A DNA stretch of 36,492 nt from Ilumatobacteraceae bacterium. Lineage in GTDB: Bacteria > Actinomycetota > Acidimicrobiia > Acidimicrobiales > Ilumatobacteraceae. The DNA is taken from assembly GCA_025463305.1 (NCBI GenBank), contig JAOBWK010000020.1:1-36492 (forward strand), written 5' to 3'. Both the position numbers and the translations under genes were made by a program. The notes below the pieces were generated by a model. It made no database searches. It was not told the DNA's origin and saw only the letters and a list, made by a program, of their open reading frames with translations. This document shows, in pieces, positions 15,237 through 22,569 of the stretch; the first letter of the stretch is position 1, and each line of letters starts with the position of its first letter.

Positions 15237-16556
15237 CTACGGACGCCGGCGGCGGAAGTCGACCGGGCACGCCCGATCGGCGCGGGCCACGCCACCGATC
15301 TGGCGGGTGAGCGGCCCCGGCATCGTGTAGCGGGGTGCGAGGTCGAACTGTTCGACGAGCGCGGTCACCGCGGTGCTGATCGCAGAGATCGAGAACCGCT
15401 GCGCGGGACAGGTGTGGATGCCGTGGCCGAACGTGCTGACCAGCTCCTTGGCCGGCAGCGTCGCCGCCATCGTCAGGCGGCGACCGGCGTAGTGATCGGG
15501 GTCGAAGGAGGCGAGCTCCGGCGCGACCGTGGTGTTCGTGACCGACAGCATCGTGGTGATCAGCACGCCCGGCTGCAGCCGGTAAGTGCGCTCACCCGTG
15601 TCGAAGTCGGTGGGGCGGAGCACCTGGCGCATCGTGATCGAGCGCTGCGCGAACCGGATCGACTCGTAGGCGTAGCGCTCGAGCAGCGCGCGATCGCCGT
15701 CGCGCACCCGCTCGAGGTCGGCCGGGTCGTCGAGCAGGCGGACGAGCGTCCACGCCAGCGCGGCGAACAGGTTCGACTGCGAGCCGAGGTGGAGCACGAT
15801 CACGTCGCGAGCGACGAGCTGATCGTGCAGTGGCAGCGGCACGTCGGCGAACGACTCGTCGATGCGGTCGAGGAAGTCGCCGGGATGGTGGTCGGTGCGC
15901 CGCCGCTCGTCGAGGATCTCGCCGATGATGATCTCGATCTCCTGCATCGCCACCCGCTCGCGCCGCTGATGCGTCGCGACGGTGACGAGTGTCCGGATCG
16001 GGTGGACGAACGAGTCGGCGGTGTCGAGCCGATCGAGCGCGCCGACGAGGCGCTCGAAGTACCGGGGCGACGCAGCCTCGTGCCCGGCCCACGAGGCGAG
16101 CCCGAGCCGATGGCCGATGCGGCGTGCCTCGGCGAAGATCTCGAACGTGCCGTCGTGGCCGAGGCGGGCGAGCTCGTCGGCCATCGCCGTGTCGAGGTTG
16201 GCGAGGTAACCCTCGACCTGTTGGTTGCCGAACAGCTTGTGCGGCGGGTTGCGGATGTCGCCGAACAGCTCACCGGGCACCTTGGTGCGGATCATCGTGT
16301 ACGTGGCCAGCCCGAAGGACGCCTTGTGCTCGGGGACGGCATACAACGACTGCACGCCGGCCGCACCGAAGACGCAGAAGAAGCGGTGCGCGAGCGCGTC
16401 GACCACGAAGGTGTCACCGTGCCTGGCTCGCTGCCGGCTGAACCAGCCGGTCGGGTTGGCGAGCATGCCCGCCGCGGCGCCCACCCACGGCAGGTGCGAG
16501 CCGATGACGGCCGGCATCGGGTCGATGGCCGGGAGCGCCGGCGGGCGGAGCCGCAT
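15237..16556 (-). CDS. Cytochrome P450 with atypical I-helix
   Basis: Haem monooxygenase-fold protein of 439 residues. ExxR is at 298-301 (ESIR) and the haem loop FGHGIHTCPAQ at 376-386 holds Cys383. The residue two after Cys is Ala, not the usual Gly. The I-helix (about 250-272) reads VIVLHLGSQSNLFAALAW: the usual A/G-G-x-D/E-T oxygen-activation motif is missing and Gln260-Ser-Asn262 stands in its place. This recalls the SQxN segment of the CYP7/CYP8 clan, some members of which isomerise rather than hydroxylate. It has no membrane anchor or adjacent redox partner. The start is ATG 16556 with TAGGGT six bases upstream. A 12-base gap separates it from the convergent SGNH gene. Confidence 0.93.
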   Translation of the reverse strand: MRLRPPALPAIDPMPAVIGSHLPWVGAAAGMLANPTGWFSRQRARHGDTFVVDALAHRFFCVFGAAGVQSLYAVPEHKASFGLATYTMIRTKVPGELFGDIRNPPHKLFGNQQVEGYLANLDTAMADELARLGHDGTFEIFAEARRIGHRLGLASWAGHEAASPRYFERLVGALDRLDTADSFVHPIRTLVTVATHQRRERVAMQEIEIIIGEILDERRRTDHHPGDFLDRIDESFADVPLPLHDQLVARDVIVLHLGSQSNLFAALAWTLVRLLDDPADLERVRDGDRALLERYAYESIRFAQRSITMRQVLRPTDFDTGERTYRLQPGVLITTMLSVTNTTVAPELASFDPDHYAGRRLTMAATLPAKELVSTFGHGIHTCPAQRFSISAISTAVTALVEQFDLAPRYTMPGPLTRQIGGVARADRACPVDFRRRRP

Positions 16557-16562
16557 CGGCTC

Positions 16563-16568
16563 ACCCTA
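16563..16568 (-). promoter_or_regulatory. -10 box of P450 gene, leaderless
   Basis: TAGGGT on the minus strand, six bases before ATG 16556; no Shine-Dalgarno and no convincing -35. Confidence 0.5.
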
Positions 16569-16586
16569 CGGTCGGGCGCGCCACCG

Positions 16587-16659
16587 CTGGATCATCGGGA
16601 CCTGGCTCATCGGGACCTGGATCATCGGGACCTGGATCAACGGGGCTGGATCAACGGGG
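16587..16659 (+). repeat. Tandem repeat: three 15-mers then two 14-mers
   Basis: CTGGATCATCGGGAC occurs three times (16587, 16602 with one change, 16617), followed by two exact copies of CTGGATCAACGGGG (16632, 16646). The array fills almost all of the gap between the rqlH stop (16666) and the P450 -10 box (16563). It has no spacers, so it is not CRISPR. Confidence 0.9.
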
Positions 16660-16665
16660 CTGGCC

Positions 16666-18756
16666 TCAGGGCAGCTGGTGGACGACGAGCGGGAGCACCG
16701 ACGTCGCGCCGGCGCGGCGCAGCATGGCCGCCGCCACCGTCATCGTCCAGCCACTGCGATAGGTGTCGTCGACCAGCAGCAGCGGGCCGTCGGGCAGCTC
16801 CACACCCTCGACGACGGACAACCGGTCGAGCAGGGCCCGCACGCGCGCGCCGGACGCCGTGTCGGCGGCCGGCGGGGGACCGTGCTGGGTGAGCGCGCTG
16901 ATGATGGGCAGCTTGCCCACAGCTGCGATGTGCTCGGCGATGGACGCGACGCGTTGGGGATGGCGGGCCGATGGCATCGGCACGATGGCCACCGGTCGCT
17001 GCACCCAGGTGTTGCGCCAGCGACCCAGCACCGCGACGAGGCCATCGGCGATGGCCTGCTCGATGGGCGCGTCGCCGCGCTCGAAGCGGAGCAGCTCGGT
17101 GGCCCAGCCCGGATCGTCGGCGAACGCGAGCGCGCGACCGTCGACGCAGCCGACGATGCGTCCCGTCCACCACTCGATGCCGGACGGCCACAGCTTGCGC
17201 GGCTCGATGAGCGCGTCGGCGCCGCGGGCGAAGGTGCGCACCGAAGCCGTGAGCTCGGCCGATGGGTGCAGGCCCGGCTCGGGCAGCACACCCGTGCACA
17301 CCGAGCAACGGCCGCAGGGTTGGGGATCCGGGTCGTCGAGCGCCTGCTGGAGGAACTGCATCAGGCAGCCGTCGCCGGCGGCGTAGTGGCGCATCAGGTC
17401 GGCCTCGGCGCGGCGGGTGGCGGCCAGGGCCTCCCACTTCGCGGTGTCGTGCACGTACGCCTCGCCGGTGGACCGCCAGCCGGTGCCCTCCTTGGCCACG
17501 ACGCCTTCGGCCGCGAGCAGCTTGAGCATGCCCTCGAGACGGTTGCGGCGGATGCCGGTGACCGACTCGAGCGTGGGCAGCGAGGCCGGCCCGTCGGCCA
17601 GCACCGCGAGGCTCTGCTCGACGAGCGCCGGATCGGGCACCGACGCGCCGGCGAAGTACTCCCAGATCCGCTCGTCGTTCTCGGCAGGCAGCAGCACCGC
17701 GAGCGCGGTGTCGAGTGCACGGCCGGCGCGACCGACCTGCTGGTAGTAGGCCACGGGCGAAGCGGGCGAGCCGACGTGGATGCAGAACGCGAGGTCGGGC
17801 TTGTCGTAGCCCATGCCGAGCGCCGAGGTGGCCACGACCGCCTTCAACTCGTTGCGGCGGAGACGATCCTCGATGTCGATGCGCGAGGCCGCGTCGAGCC
17901 GGCCGGAGTACGCCGCGACCTCGAAGCCGGCCGACGTCAGGAAGTTGGCCACCCGGTCGGCCTCGGCCACGGTGAGCGTGTAGACGATGCCCGAGCCCTC
18001 GAGCCGGCCGAGCGCATCGGCCACCCAGGCCCAGCGATCGAGCGCGGTGAGGCCGGGGACGACAGCGAGGCGCAGCGAGGTGCGGGCCAGGCTGCCGCGG
18101 AACGTGACGGTGTCGGCCCCGAGCTGATCGGCGACATCGGCGGTGACCCGGGCGTTCGCCGTGGCCGTGGTGGCCAGCACCGGGGTGCCCGGAGCCAGCG
18201 ACAGCAGGTGGCGGGTGAGCCGCTGGTAGTCGGGGCGGAAGTCGAAGCCCCAGTCGGAGATGCAGTGCGCCTCGTCGATGACCACCATGCCGGTGTTGGC
18301 GAGCAGGCGGGGCAGCCGGGCCTCGAACCGCGGGTTGCCGAGCCGCTCGGGCGACACGAGGAGGACGTCGAGCGTGCCGGCCTCGACCCGGGCGAGCACG
18401 TCGTCCCACTCGTCGAAGTTGGTGGAGTTGATGGTGGCGGCCACCAGCCCGGCCCGTTCGGCCGCGCTGGCCTGATCGCGCATCAGCGCGAGAAGCGGCG
18501 ACACCACCAGGGTGAGGCCCCCGCCGGAGGCCCGCAACGCCGAGGTGGCCGCCCAGTAGACGGCCGACTTGCCCCATCCCGTGGCCTGGACCACGAGCAC
18601 TCGCTTGCGATCGGTGACGAGGGCGCGCACGGCCTGGCGTTGGTCCTCGCGCGCCACCGCGTCGGGCCCGGCGAGCGCGGCCAGCACGGCATCGAGGTGT
18701 TCGTCAGCGACGTCAGTGGCGATGTGGGTCGCGATGTGCACCGCTTCGGTGTTCAT
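16666..18756 (-). CDS. rqlH: RecQ-like DNA helicase with phosphoribosyltransferase tail (RqlH type)
   Basis: Protein of 696 residues. Superfamily 2 helicase core: Walker A ATGWGKS (58-64), DEAH box (161-164), TTATAN near 196-201, motif VI QQVGRAGR (339-346). A winged-helix-like stretch (about 390-425) is followed by four zinc Cys (464, 481, 484, 487). The RQC and HRDC modules of classical RecQ are absent. Instead, residues about 585-696 form a phosphoribosyltransferase-like domain with LLLVDDTYRSGWT (660-671), the PRPP-loop pattern. This is the architecture of Mycobacterium smegmatis RqlH, a 3'-5' helicase. The role of the PRTase part is unknown. The start is ATG 18756 with TAGTGT seven bases upstream, predicting a leaderless mRNA. 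Confidence 0.95.
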   Translation of the reverse strand: MNTEAVHIATHIATDVADEHLDAVLAALAGPDAVAREDQRQAVRALVTDRKRVLVVQATGWGKSAVYWAATSALRASGGGLTLVVSPLLALMRDQASAAERAGLVAATINSTNFDEWDDVLARVEAGTLDVLLVSPERLGNPRFEARLPRLLANTGMVVIDEAHCISDWGFDFRPDYQRLTRHLLSLAPGTPVLATTATANARVTADVADQLGADTVTFRGSLARTSLRLAVVPGLTALDRWAWVADALGRLEGSGIVYTLTVAEADRVANFLTSAGFEVAAYSGRLDAASRIDIEDRLRRNELKAVVATSALGMGYDKPDLAFCIHVGSPASPVAYYQQVGRAGRALDTALAVLLPAENDERIWEYFAGASVPDPALVEQSLAVLADGPASLPTLESVTGIRRNRLEGMLKLLAAEGVVAKEGTGWRSTGEAYVHDTAKWEALAATRRAEADLMRHYAAGDGCLMQFLQQALDDPDPQPCGRCSVCTGVLPEPGLHPSAELTASVRTFARGADALIEPRKLWPSGIEWWTGRIVGCVDGRALAFADDPGWATELLRFERGDAPIEQAIADGLVAVLGRWRNTWVQRPVAIVPMPSARHPQRVASIAEHIAAVGKLPIISALTQHGPPPAADTASGARVRALLDRLSVVEGVELPDGPLLLVDDTYRSGWTMTVAAAMLRRAGATSVLPLVVHQLP

Positions 18757-18794
18757 CCCGTCGACACTAGGCCGGGGGTGTGACGCGATGCCTC

Positions 18795-18809
18795 GGGAGC
18801 CCGGCTCCC
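18795..18809. terminator. Hairpin downstream of the L,D-transpeptidase gene
   Basis: GGGAGC-CCG-GCTCCC is a perfect 6-bp stem in the gap between the transpeptidase stop (18850) and the rqlH promoter (18764-18769). It is well placed to end the upstream transcript, but lacks a T-tract on the minus strand. Confidence 0.5.
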
Positions 18810-18849
18810 ACGTTTCCGACCGATGAAAAGTGCGCTGGTCCGACGTGGA

Positions 18850-20058
18850 TCAGAGGACGACGACTTCGGTGCCGATGTCGGCGAAAGCCCACACGAAGTC
18901 GGCGTCGGCGTTGGCCTGCCGGGTGCAGCCGCCGCTGAGGCGGGTGCCGAGCTGATCCTCGGTCTGGTACGGCGTGCCGTCGGCGATGTGGATCGGGATG
19001 CCGTGGAAGCCGATGTTGCCGATGTGCGTCTTCTGGTAGCGCACCATGTGCGGCAGCAGCGCCTTGCCGTTCCAGGCCGTCGACGTGACCGACTTGCTGT
19101 ACACGTGGTCGATGCCCGGGACTTCGTTGTTGTACTGGCTGCCGGACACGAGCCACGAACGGATCAGGTGGCCGTCCTTGGCGACCGCCCACACCCGCTG
19201 CTGGGCACGGTCGTAGACGAGGCGCTTGCCGGAGCCCGGATCGGTGGGCTTCGGCGGGATGTCGGAGCCGATGCTCGACACGGTGGACAGCGGGAAGCCG
19301 AGCTCGTCCTTGGTGCCCGGTGCCGGCTTCGGGGTGTGGACCACGAGCGACTGCTCGTCGGGCCAGATGCCGAGCGAGATCGCGGTCTCGCGGCCGGCCA
19401 CGCCGTCGACGAACAGGTTGCGGGTGGTCTGCAGCTTGCGGACAGCGGCGGTGGTGGCCGGGTCGAAGGTGCCGGACGCAGTCCCGGTGAGGAAGCCAGC
19501 CGCGATGAGGGCGTTCTGCAGGCACGTCACCGCGGGTCCGGTGACGCCCTCACGGACCGACTGCTCGGTGAGCTTGCAGTCGGTGCCCGAGGCGGCCGTT
19601 GGCTCGTCGAGGTCGACGGCCGAGGCGGCGTTGGCCGTGACGTCGGCGCCGGCAGCGGCGATGCCCTGGGCGATGGTGCTGGCCGTGGTGCCACCGTCGT
19701 CGGTGCCGACCGAGGAATCGGGGGTGACCACGCCGGCGACCGAACCCGAGGCATCGGCGACGGTGGTGGCGCTCGCGTCGGCGCCGGCCGACGTGGTGAG
19801 GGTCTTCTTGCCGTCGCTGCCATTGGCGAACGCGATCAGGCCGCCGAGCACGACGGAGGCCACGAGCACGGCGACGAGGGTGCTGTGCCGGGTCTGCCGG
19901 ATGGTGCTGCTCGGTTGAGCGCGGAGTGGATCGCGAGAGTTCATGAGAGAGGCATCGTCCAAGGGGTGTGAGCTGGGCTGCTGAGCTGGGGCGCTGTGAT
20001 CGGTCTGGGGTGACGGGTCGCCAGGCCGGTCGTGCACGGAGGGGTTCCGAGGAGCCAT
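18850..20058 (-). CDS. L,D-transpeptidase (YkuD) with peptidoglycan-binding domain
   Basis: Cell-wall cross-linking enzyme of about 402 residues that would form 3-3 bonds in peptidoglycan. It has a signal anchor (about 59-78, TLVAVLVASVVLGGLIAFA), an Ala/Thr/Ser linker of about 85 residues, a PG_binding_1 domain (about 167-230, VTCLQNALIAAGFLTG) and a YkuD domain (about 277-402). Catalytic His352 (GFHGIPIH) and Cys378 in SGGCTR are present; the usual SHGC reads SGGC, so the motif His is missing. The start is unsettled: GTG 20091 overlaps the previous stop, ATG 20058 has GAGGA ten bases before it, and ATG 19944 gives a shorter tail. I chose 20058. It follows the HTH-citrate synthase gene on the same strand. 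Confidence 0.9.
   Translation of the reverse strand: MAPRNPSVHDRPGDPSPQTDHSAPAQQPSSHPLDDASLMNSRDPLRAQPSSTIRQTRHSTLVAVLVASVVLGGLIAFANGSDGKKTLTTSAGADASATTVADASGSVAGVVTPDSSVGTDDGGTTASTIAQGIAAAGADVTANAASAVDLDEPTAASGTDCKLTEQSVREGVTGPAVTCLQNALIAAGFLTGTASGTFDPATTAAVRKLQTTRNLFVDGVAGRETAISLGIWPDEQSLVVHTPKPAPGTKDELGFPLSTVSSIGSDIPPKPTDPGSGKRLVYDRAQQRVWAVAKDGHLIRSWLVSGSQYNNEVPGIDHVYSKSVTSTAWNGKALLPHMVRYQKTHIGNIGFHGIPIHIADGTPYQTEDQLGTRLSGGCTRQANADADFVWAFADIGTEVVVL
19970..19995 (+). repeat. 13-bp tandem duplication near the transpeptidase start
   Basis: GAGCTGGGCTGCT followed by GAGCTGGGGCGCT, in the stretch between the candidate starts of the transpeptidase gene. Because similar duplications in this window lie outside genes, this slightly favours the start at 19944. 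Confidence 0.7.
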
Positions 20059-20087
20059 CCTACCCCAGTCCTCGCGCGAGTCAGGGT

Positions 20088-21308
20088 TCACGGTCCGACG
20101 TAGGAGGCCCGCGGGCGGAAGCGCAGCGGGGTCTCGCCGTACTCCTCGATCGTGTGCGCCAGCCAGCCGGCCATCCGAGCAACGGACATCACCACCTCGC
20201 CACCCTCGGCCGGCATCTCGCCGACCATCGTCATCGCCGCGAGCGCGAAGTCGACGTTGGCCGCCTGGTCGATGCGCCGACCGACGGCCTCGTGCACGTC
20301 GTCGACGACGGTCACCACGCGGCTGCGCCCACCGACCTCACGCAGCAACCGGAGCAGCACCACGGCCCGCGGATCCGCCTCGACGTACACGCTGTGCCCG
20401 AAACCGGGGATGCGGCGGCCGGCGTCGAGGATCTCGGCGACGGCTCGCACGGCGCCGACCTCGCCGGCCCGCATCAGCATCGACCGGGCGGCGATGCTGG
20501 CCCCGCCGTGGAGCGGACCGCTCAGCACGCCGAGTCCGGTGGTGACGGCAGCCGCCGGATCGGCCCGGGTGGAGGCCGCGACGCGCACGGCGAGCGTCGA
20601 GGCGGCCAGCTCGTGGTCGGCCATCAGCACGAGCGCGGCGTTGAGCACGGCCAGCATCCCCGGTTGTGGACGCCTGGGTGACAGCCGGGTCCACAGCCGG
20701 CCGGCGATGGAACCGGCGATCGGTCGCGCGGGTGCGGGCAGCACGAGCCGGGGCACCCGCCCGTCGCCGGCCACCGGGAGGGCGTCGGTGATCGAGGCGA
20801 TCAGCCGCCGTCCGGCGACGGCGACGGACGCCGCGTCGAGCCCGCCGGCCGGCGGGAGGTGCGCCGACGCCACCGCCGCGGCGATGCGCAGCTGCCCGAC
20901 CAGATCCGCTCCCTCGGCTGCCGCGGGGAGTCCGAGTGGTTCGCCGATCCACCGCTCGTGCGGTGGTCGCGCGGTCGTGACGCCGGTCCCGAGCCACAGC
21001 AGCTCGGCCACCTCCTCGAACGAGTGCGTCACCGCCAGCTCGCTGCTCCACCGGCCGCGGTAGCGCACCCCCTGCGGCGAGAGCGCGGTGATGCCCGTCT
21101 CGATCAGCATGTTGAGCGAGGTGCTGCGGCTGCTCTGCCGTGGCCGGCCGCGTCGGGCGAGGGCCTCGATGGCGCGCGGGTCGTACGAACTCGTCCTGCC
21201 ATCGGCCGAACGCTCGCGCACCACCAGCCCGCGGCTGACGTAGGCGTAGAGCGTCTCGACCTTCACCCCGAGCCGGCGGGCGGCCTCTTGCGTCGTCAGA
21301 CCCTGCAC
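20088..21308 (-). CDS. Citrate synthase-family protein with N-terminal MerR-like DNA-binding domain
   Basis: Protein of 406 residues. Residues 1-60 form a MerR/excisionase-type helix-turn-helix (LTTQEAARRLGVKVETLYAY, then a wing with SYDPRAIEAL). Residues about 65-406 are a citrate synthase fold with every catalytic residue: His232 (ADHELAAST), His267 (GPLHGGA), His305 (GFGHSVY) and Asp353 (VDFALAAM). It may make citrate or 2-methylcitrate, may regulate DNA in response to acyl-CoA or oxaloacetate, or both. It diverges from a second citrate synthase gene across a 57-base gap holding a palindrome. The start is GTG 21308, with TATGAT (21317-21322 on the minus strand) eight bases upstream and no Shine-Dalgarno. 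Confidence 0.9.
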   Translation of the reverse strand: MQGLTTQEAARRLGVKVETLYAYVSRGLVVRERSADGRTSSYDPRAIEALARRGRPRQSSRSTSLNMLIETGITALSPQGVRYRGRWSSELAVTHSFEEVAELLWLGTGVTTARPPHERWIGEPLGLPAAAEGADLVGQLRIAAAVASAHLPPAGGLDAASVAVAGRRLIASITDALPVAGDGRVPRLVLPAPARPIAGSIAGRLWTRLSPRRPQPGMLAVLNAALVLMADHELAASTLAVRVAASTRADPAAAVTTGLGVLSGPLHGGASIAARSMLMRAGEVGAVRAVAEILDAGRRIPGFGHSVYVEADPRAVVLLRLLREVGGRSRVVTVVDDVHEAVGRRIDQAANVDFALAAMTMVGEMPAEGGEVVMSVARMAGWLAHTIEEYGETPLRFRPRASYVGP

Positions 21309-21316
21309 GAGGGTGG

Positions 21317-21358
21317 ATCATAATCAACGTTGACTTCGCCGGCGAGCGGTCGCACCGT
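21317..21358. promoter_or_regulatory. Divergent promoters and palindrome between two citrate synthase genes
   Basis: Minus strand: TATGAT (21322-21317) eight bases before GTG 21308. Plus strand: TTGACT (21330-21335), a 17-base spacer, CACCGT (21353-21358), seven bases, ATG 21366. The near-palindrome AATCAACGTTGACT (21322-21335, perfect 10-bp core TCAACGTTGA) spans the plus -35 and abuts the minus -10, so one bound protein could control both genes. Confidence 0.6.
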
Positions 21359-21365
21359 GGTCGGC

Positions 21366-22565
21366 ATGACACTGGTTGATCGAGACGTGCCTGGTGGCGC
21401 GGAGGTGGAGCCTGCGGAGATCGTCGTTCCCAGAGGGCTCAAGGGCGTGGTGGTGGCCGACACGACCGTCGGCGACGTGCGCGGCGAGGAGGGCTTCTAC
21501 CACTACCGCCAGTACTCGGCCGTCGAGCTCGCCGAGCAGCGTCCGCTGGAGGACGTGTGGCGGCTGATGATCGACGGTGCGCTGCCGGCCACGCTGGCCG
21601 AGCGCGACGCGTTCGTCGACGAGGTGGCGCCGCTCGGCGAGGTGCCCAACGCGGTCGCCGCCGTCCTGCCGGCCATCGCCGCAGCGAGCGAGCCGCTCGA
21701 CGGGTTGCGCACCGCGCTGTCGCTGGCGGCGGCGCAGCGTGGCCTGCGGCCGAACATCGACATCGACCACGCGACTCGACGCGCGGACTCGCTGTTCCTG
21801 TGCGCGATCACCCCGACGTTGCTCTGCGCGCTGCACCGCCTCCGTCACGGTGAGCAGCCGGTGGCGCCGCGCCGCGATCTCGGCTACGCCGCGAACTACC
21901 TGTGGATGATGACCGGCTCAGAGCCGGCGCCGGAGCACGCGAGCGCGGTCGAGCACTACCTGATCTCGACGATCGACCACGGCTTCAACGCATCGACGTT
22001 CACGGCCCGCGTCGTGGCGTCGACCGGGGCCGACCTCGGTGCCTGCGTCACCGCCGGGATCGGTGCGCTGAGCGGACCGCTGCACGGTGGTGCGCCGAGC
22101 CGGGCGCTCGCGCTGCTCGACGAGATCGGATCGCCGGACCGCATCGATGCCGTCGTGCGGCCGATGATCGTCGGTGGCGACAAGATCATGGGGTTCGGCC
22201 ACGCGGTCTACCGCACCGACGATCCCCGGTCGGTCATGCTGCGCGGCGTCGCCCGGTCGCTCGCGGTGGACGAGCGCTCGACAGCGTTCGTGCGGTTCGC
22301 GCTCGACGTCGAGCGATCGGTGATCGCGCTGCTGGCCGAGCTGAAGCCGGGCCGCCGGTTGTACACGAACGTCGAGTTCTACGCCGGCGTGGTCATGGAG
22401 CTGTGCGGCGTGCCACGGTCGATGTTCACGCCGACGTTCGCCTCGAGCCGGGTGATCGGCTGGTGCGCGAACATCCTCGAGCAGGCCGACGACAACAAGA
22501 TCATCCGCCCGAGCGCCCGCTACATCGGGTCTCCGCCCCCGCAGCCGGTGCCGCCGTTACATTGA
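21366..22565 (+). CDS. Citrate synthase family protein (citrate/2-methylcitrate synthase)
   Basis: Enzyme of 399 residues that condenses acetyl-CoA or propionyl-CoA with oxaloacetate. The catalytic His residues are His205 (IDHGFNASTF), His240 (GPLHGGAPS) and His279 (GFGHAVYRTDDPR). The position normally held by catalytic Asp (NVDFYSG in most bacterial enzymes) is Glu337 in TNVEFYAGV. The C-terminal CoA/Arg region RPSARYIG is intact. The start is ATG 21366, the family N-terminus, in register with a TTGACT-N17-CACCGT promoter; the ORF could extend upstream only through that promoter. The patatin-like gene starts four bases after its stop, so the two may be co-transcribed. Confidence 0.93.
   Translation: MTLVDRDVPGGAEVEPAEIVVPRGLKGVVVADTTVGDVRGEEGFYHYRQYSAVELAEQRPLEDVWRLMIDGALPATLAERDAFVDEVAPLGEVPNAVAAVLPAIAAASEPLDGLRTALSLAAAQRGLRPNIDIDHATRRADSLFLCAITPTLLCALHRLRHGEQPVAPRRDLGYAANYLWMMTGSEPAPEHASAVEHYLISTIDHGFNASTFTARVVASTGADLGACVTAGIGALSGPLHGGAPSRALALLDEIGSPDRIDAVVRPMIVGGDKIMGFGHAVYRTDDPRSVMLRGVARSLAVDERSTAFVRFALDVERSVIALLAELKPGRRLYTNVEFYAGVVMELCGVPRSMFTPTFASSRVIGWCANILEQADDNKIIRPSARYIGSPPPQPVPPLH
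22558..22563 (+). promoter_or_regulatory. -10-like hexamer before the patatin gene
   Basis: TACATT, six bases before ATG 22570 and overlapping the end of the citrate synthase gene; fits the leaderless pattern of the window. Confidence 0.4.
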
Positions 22566-22569
22566 CCTG

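Noticed and set aside
16587..16659. Possible CRISPR array
   Set aside because: The units are 14-15 bases and directly abut, with no spacers and no cas genes nearby.
18795..18809. Treating this and other GC-rich hairpins as firm Rho-independent terminators
   Set aside because: None is followed by a run of T on the relevant strand, so they are listed only as possible terminators with low confidence.
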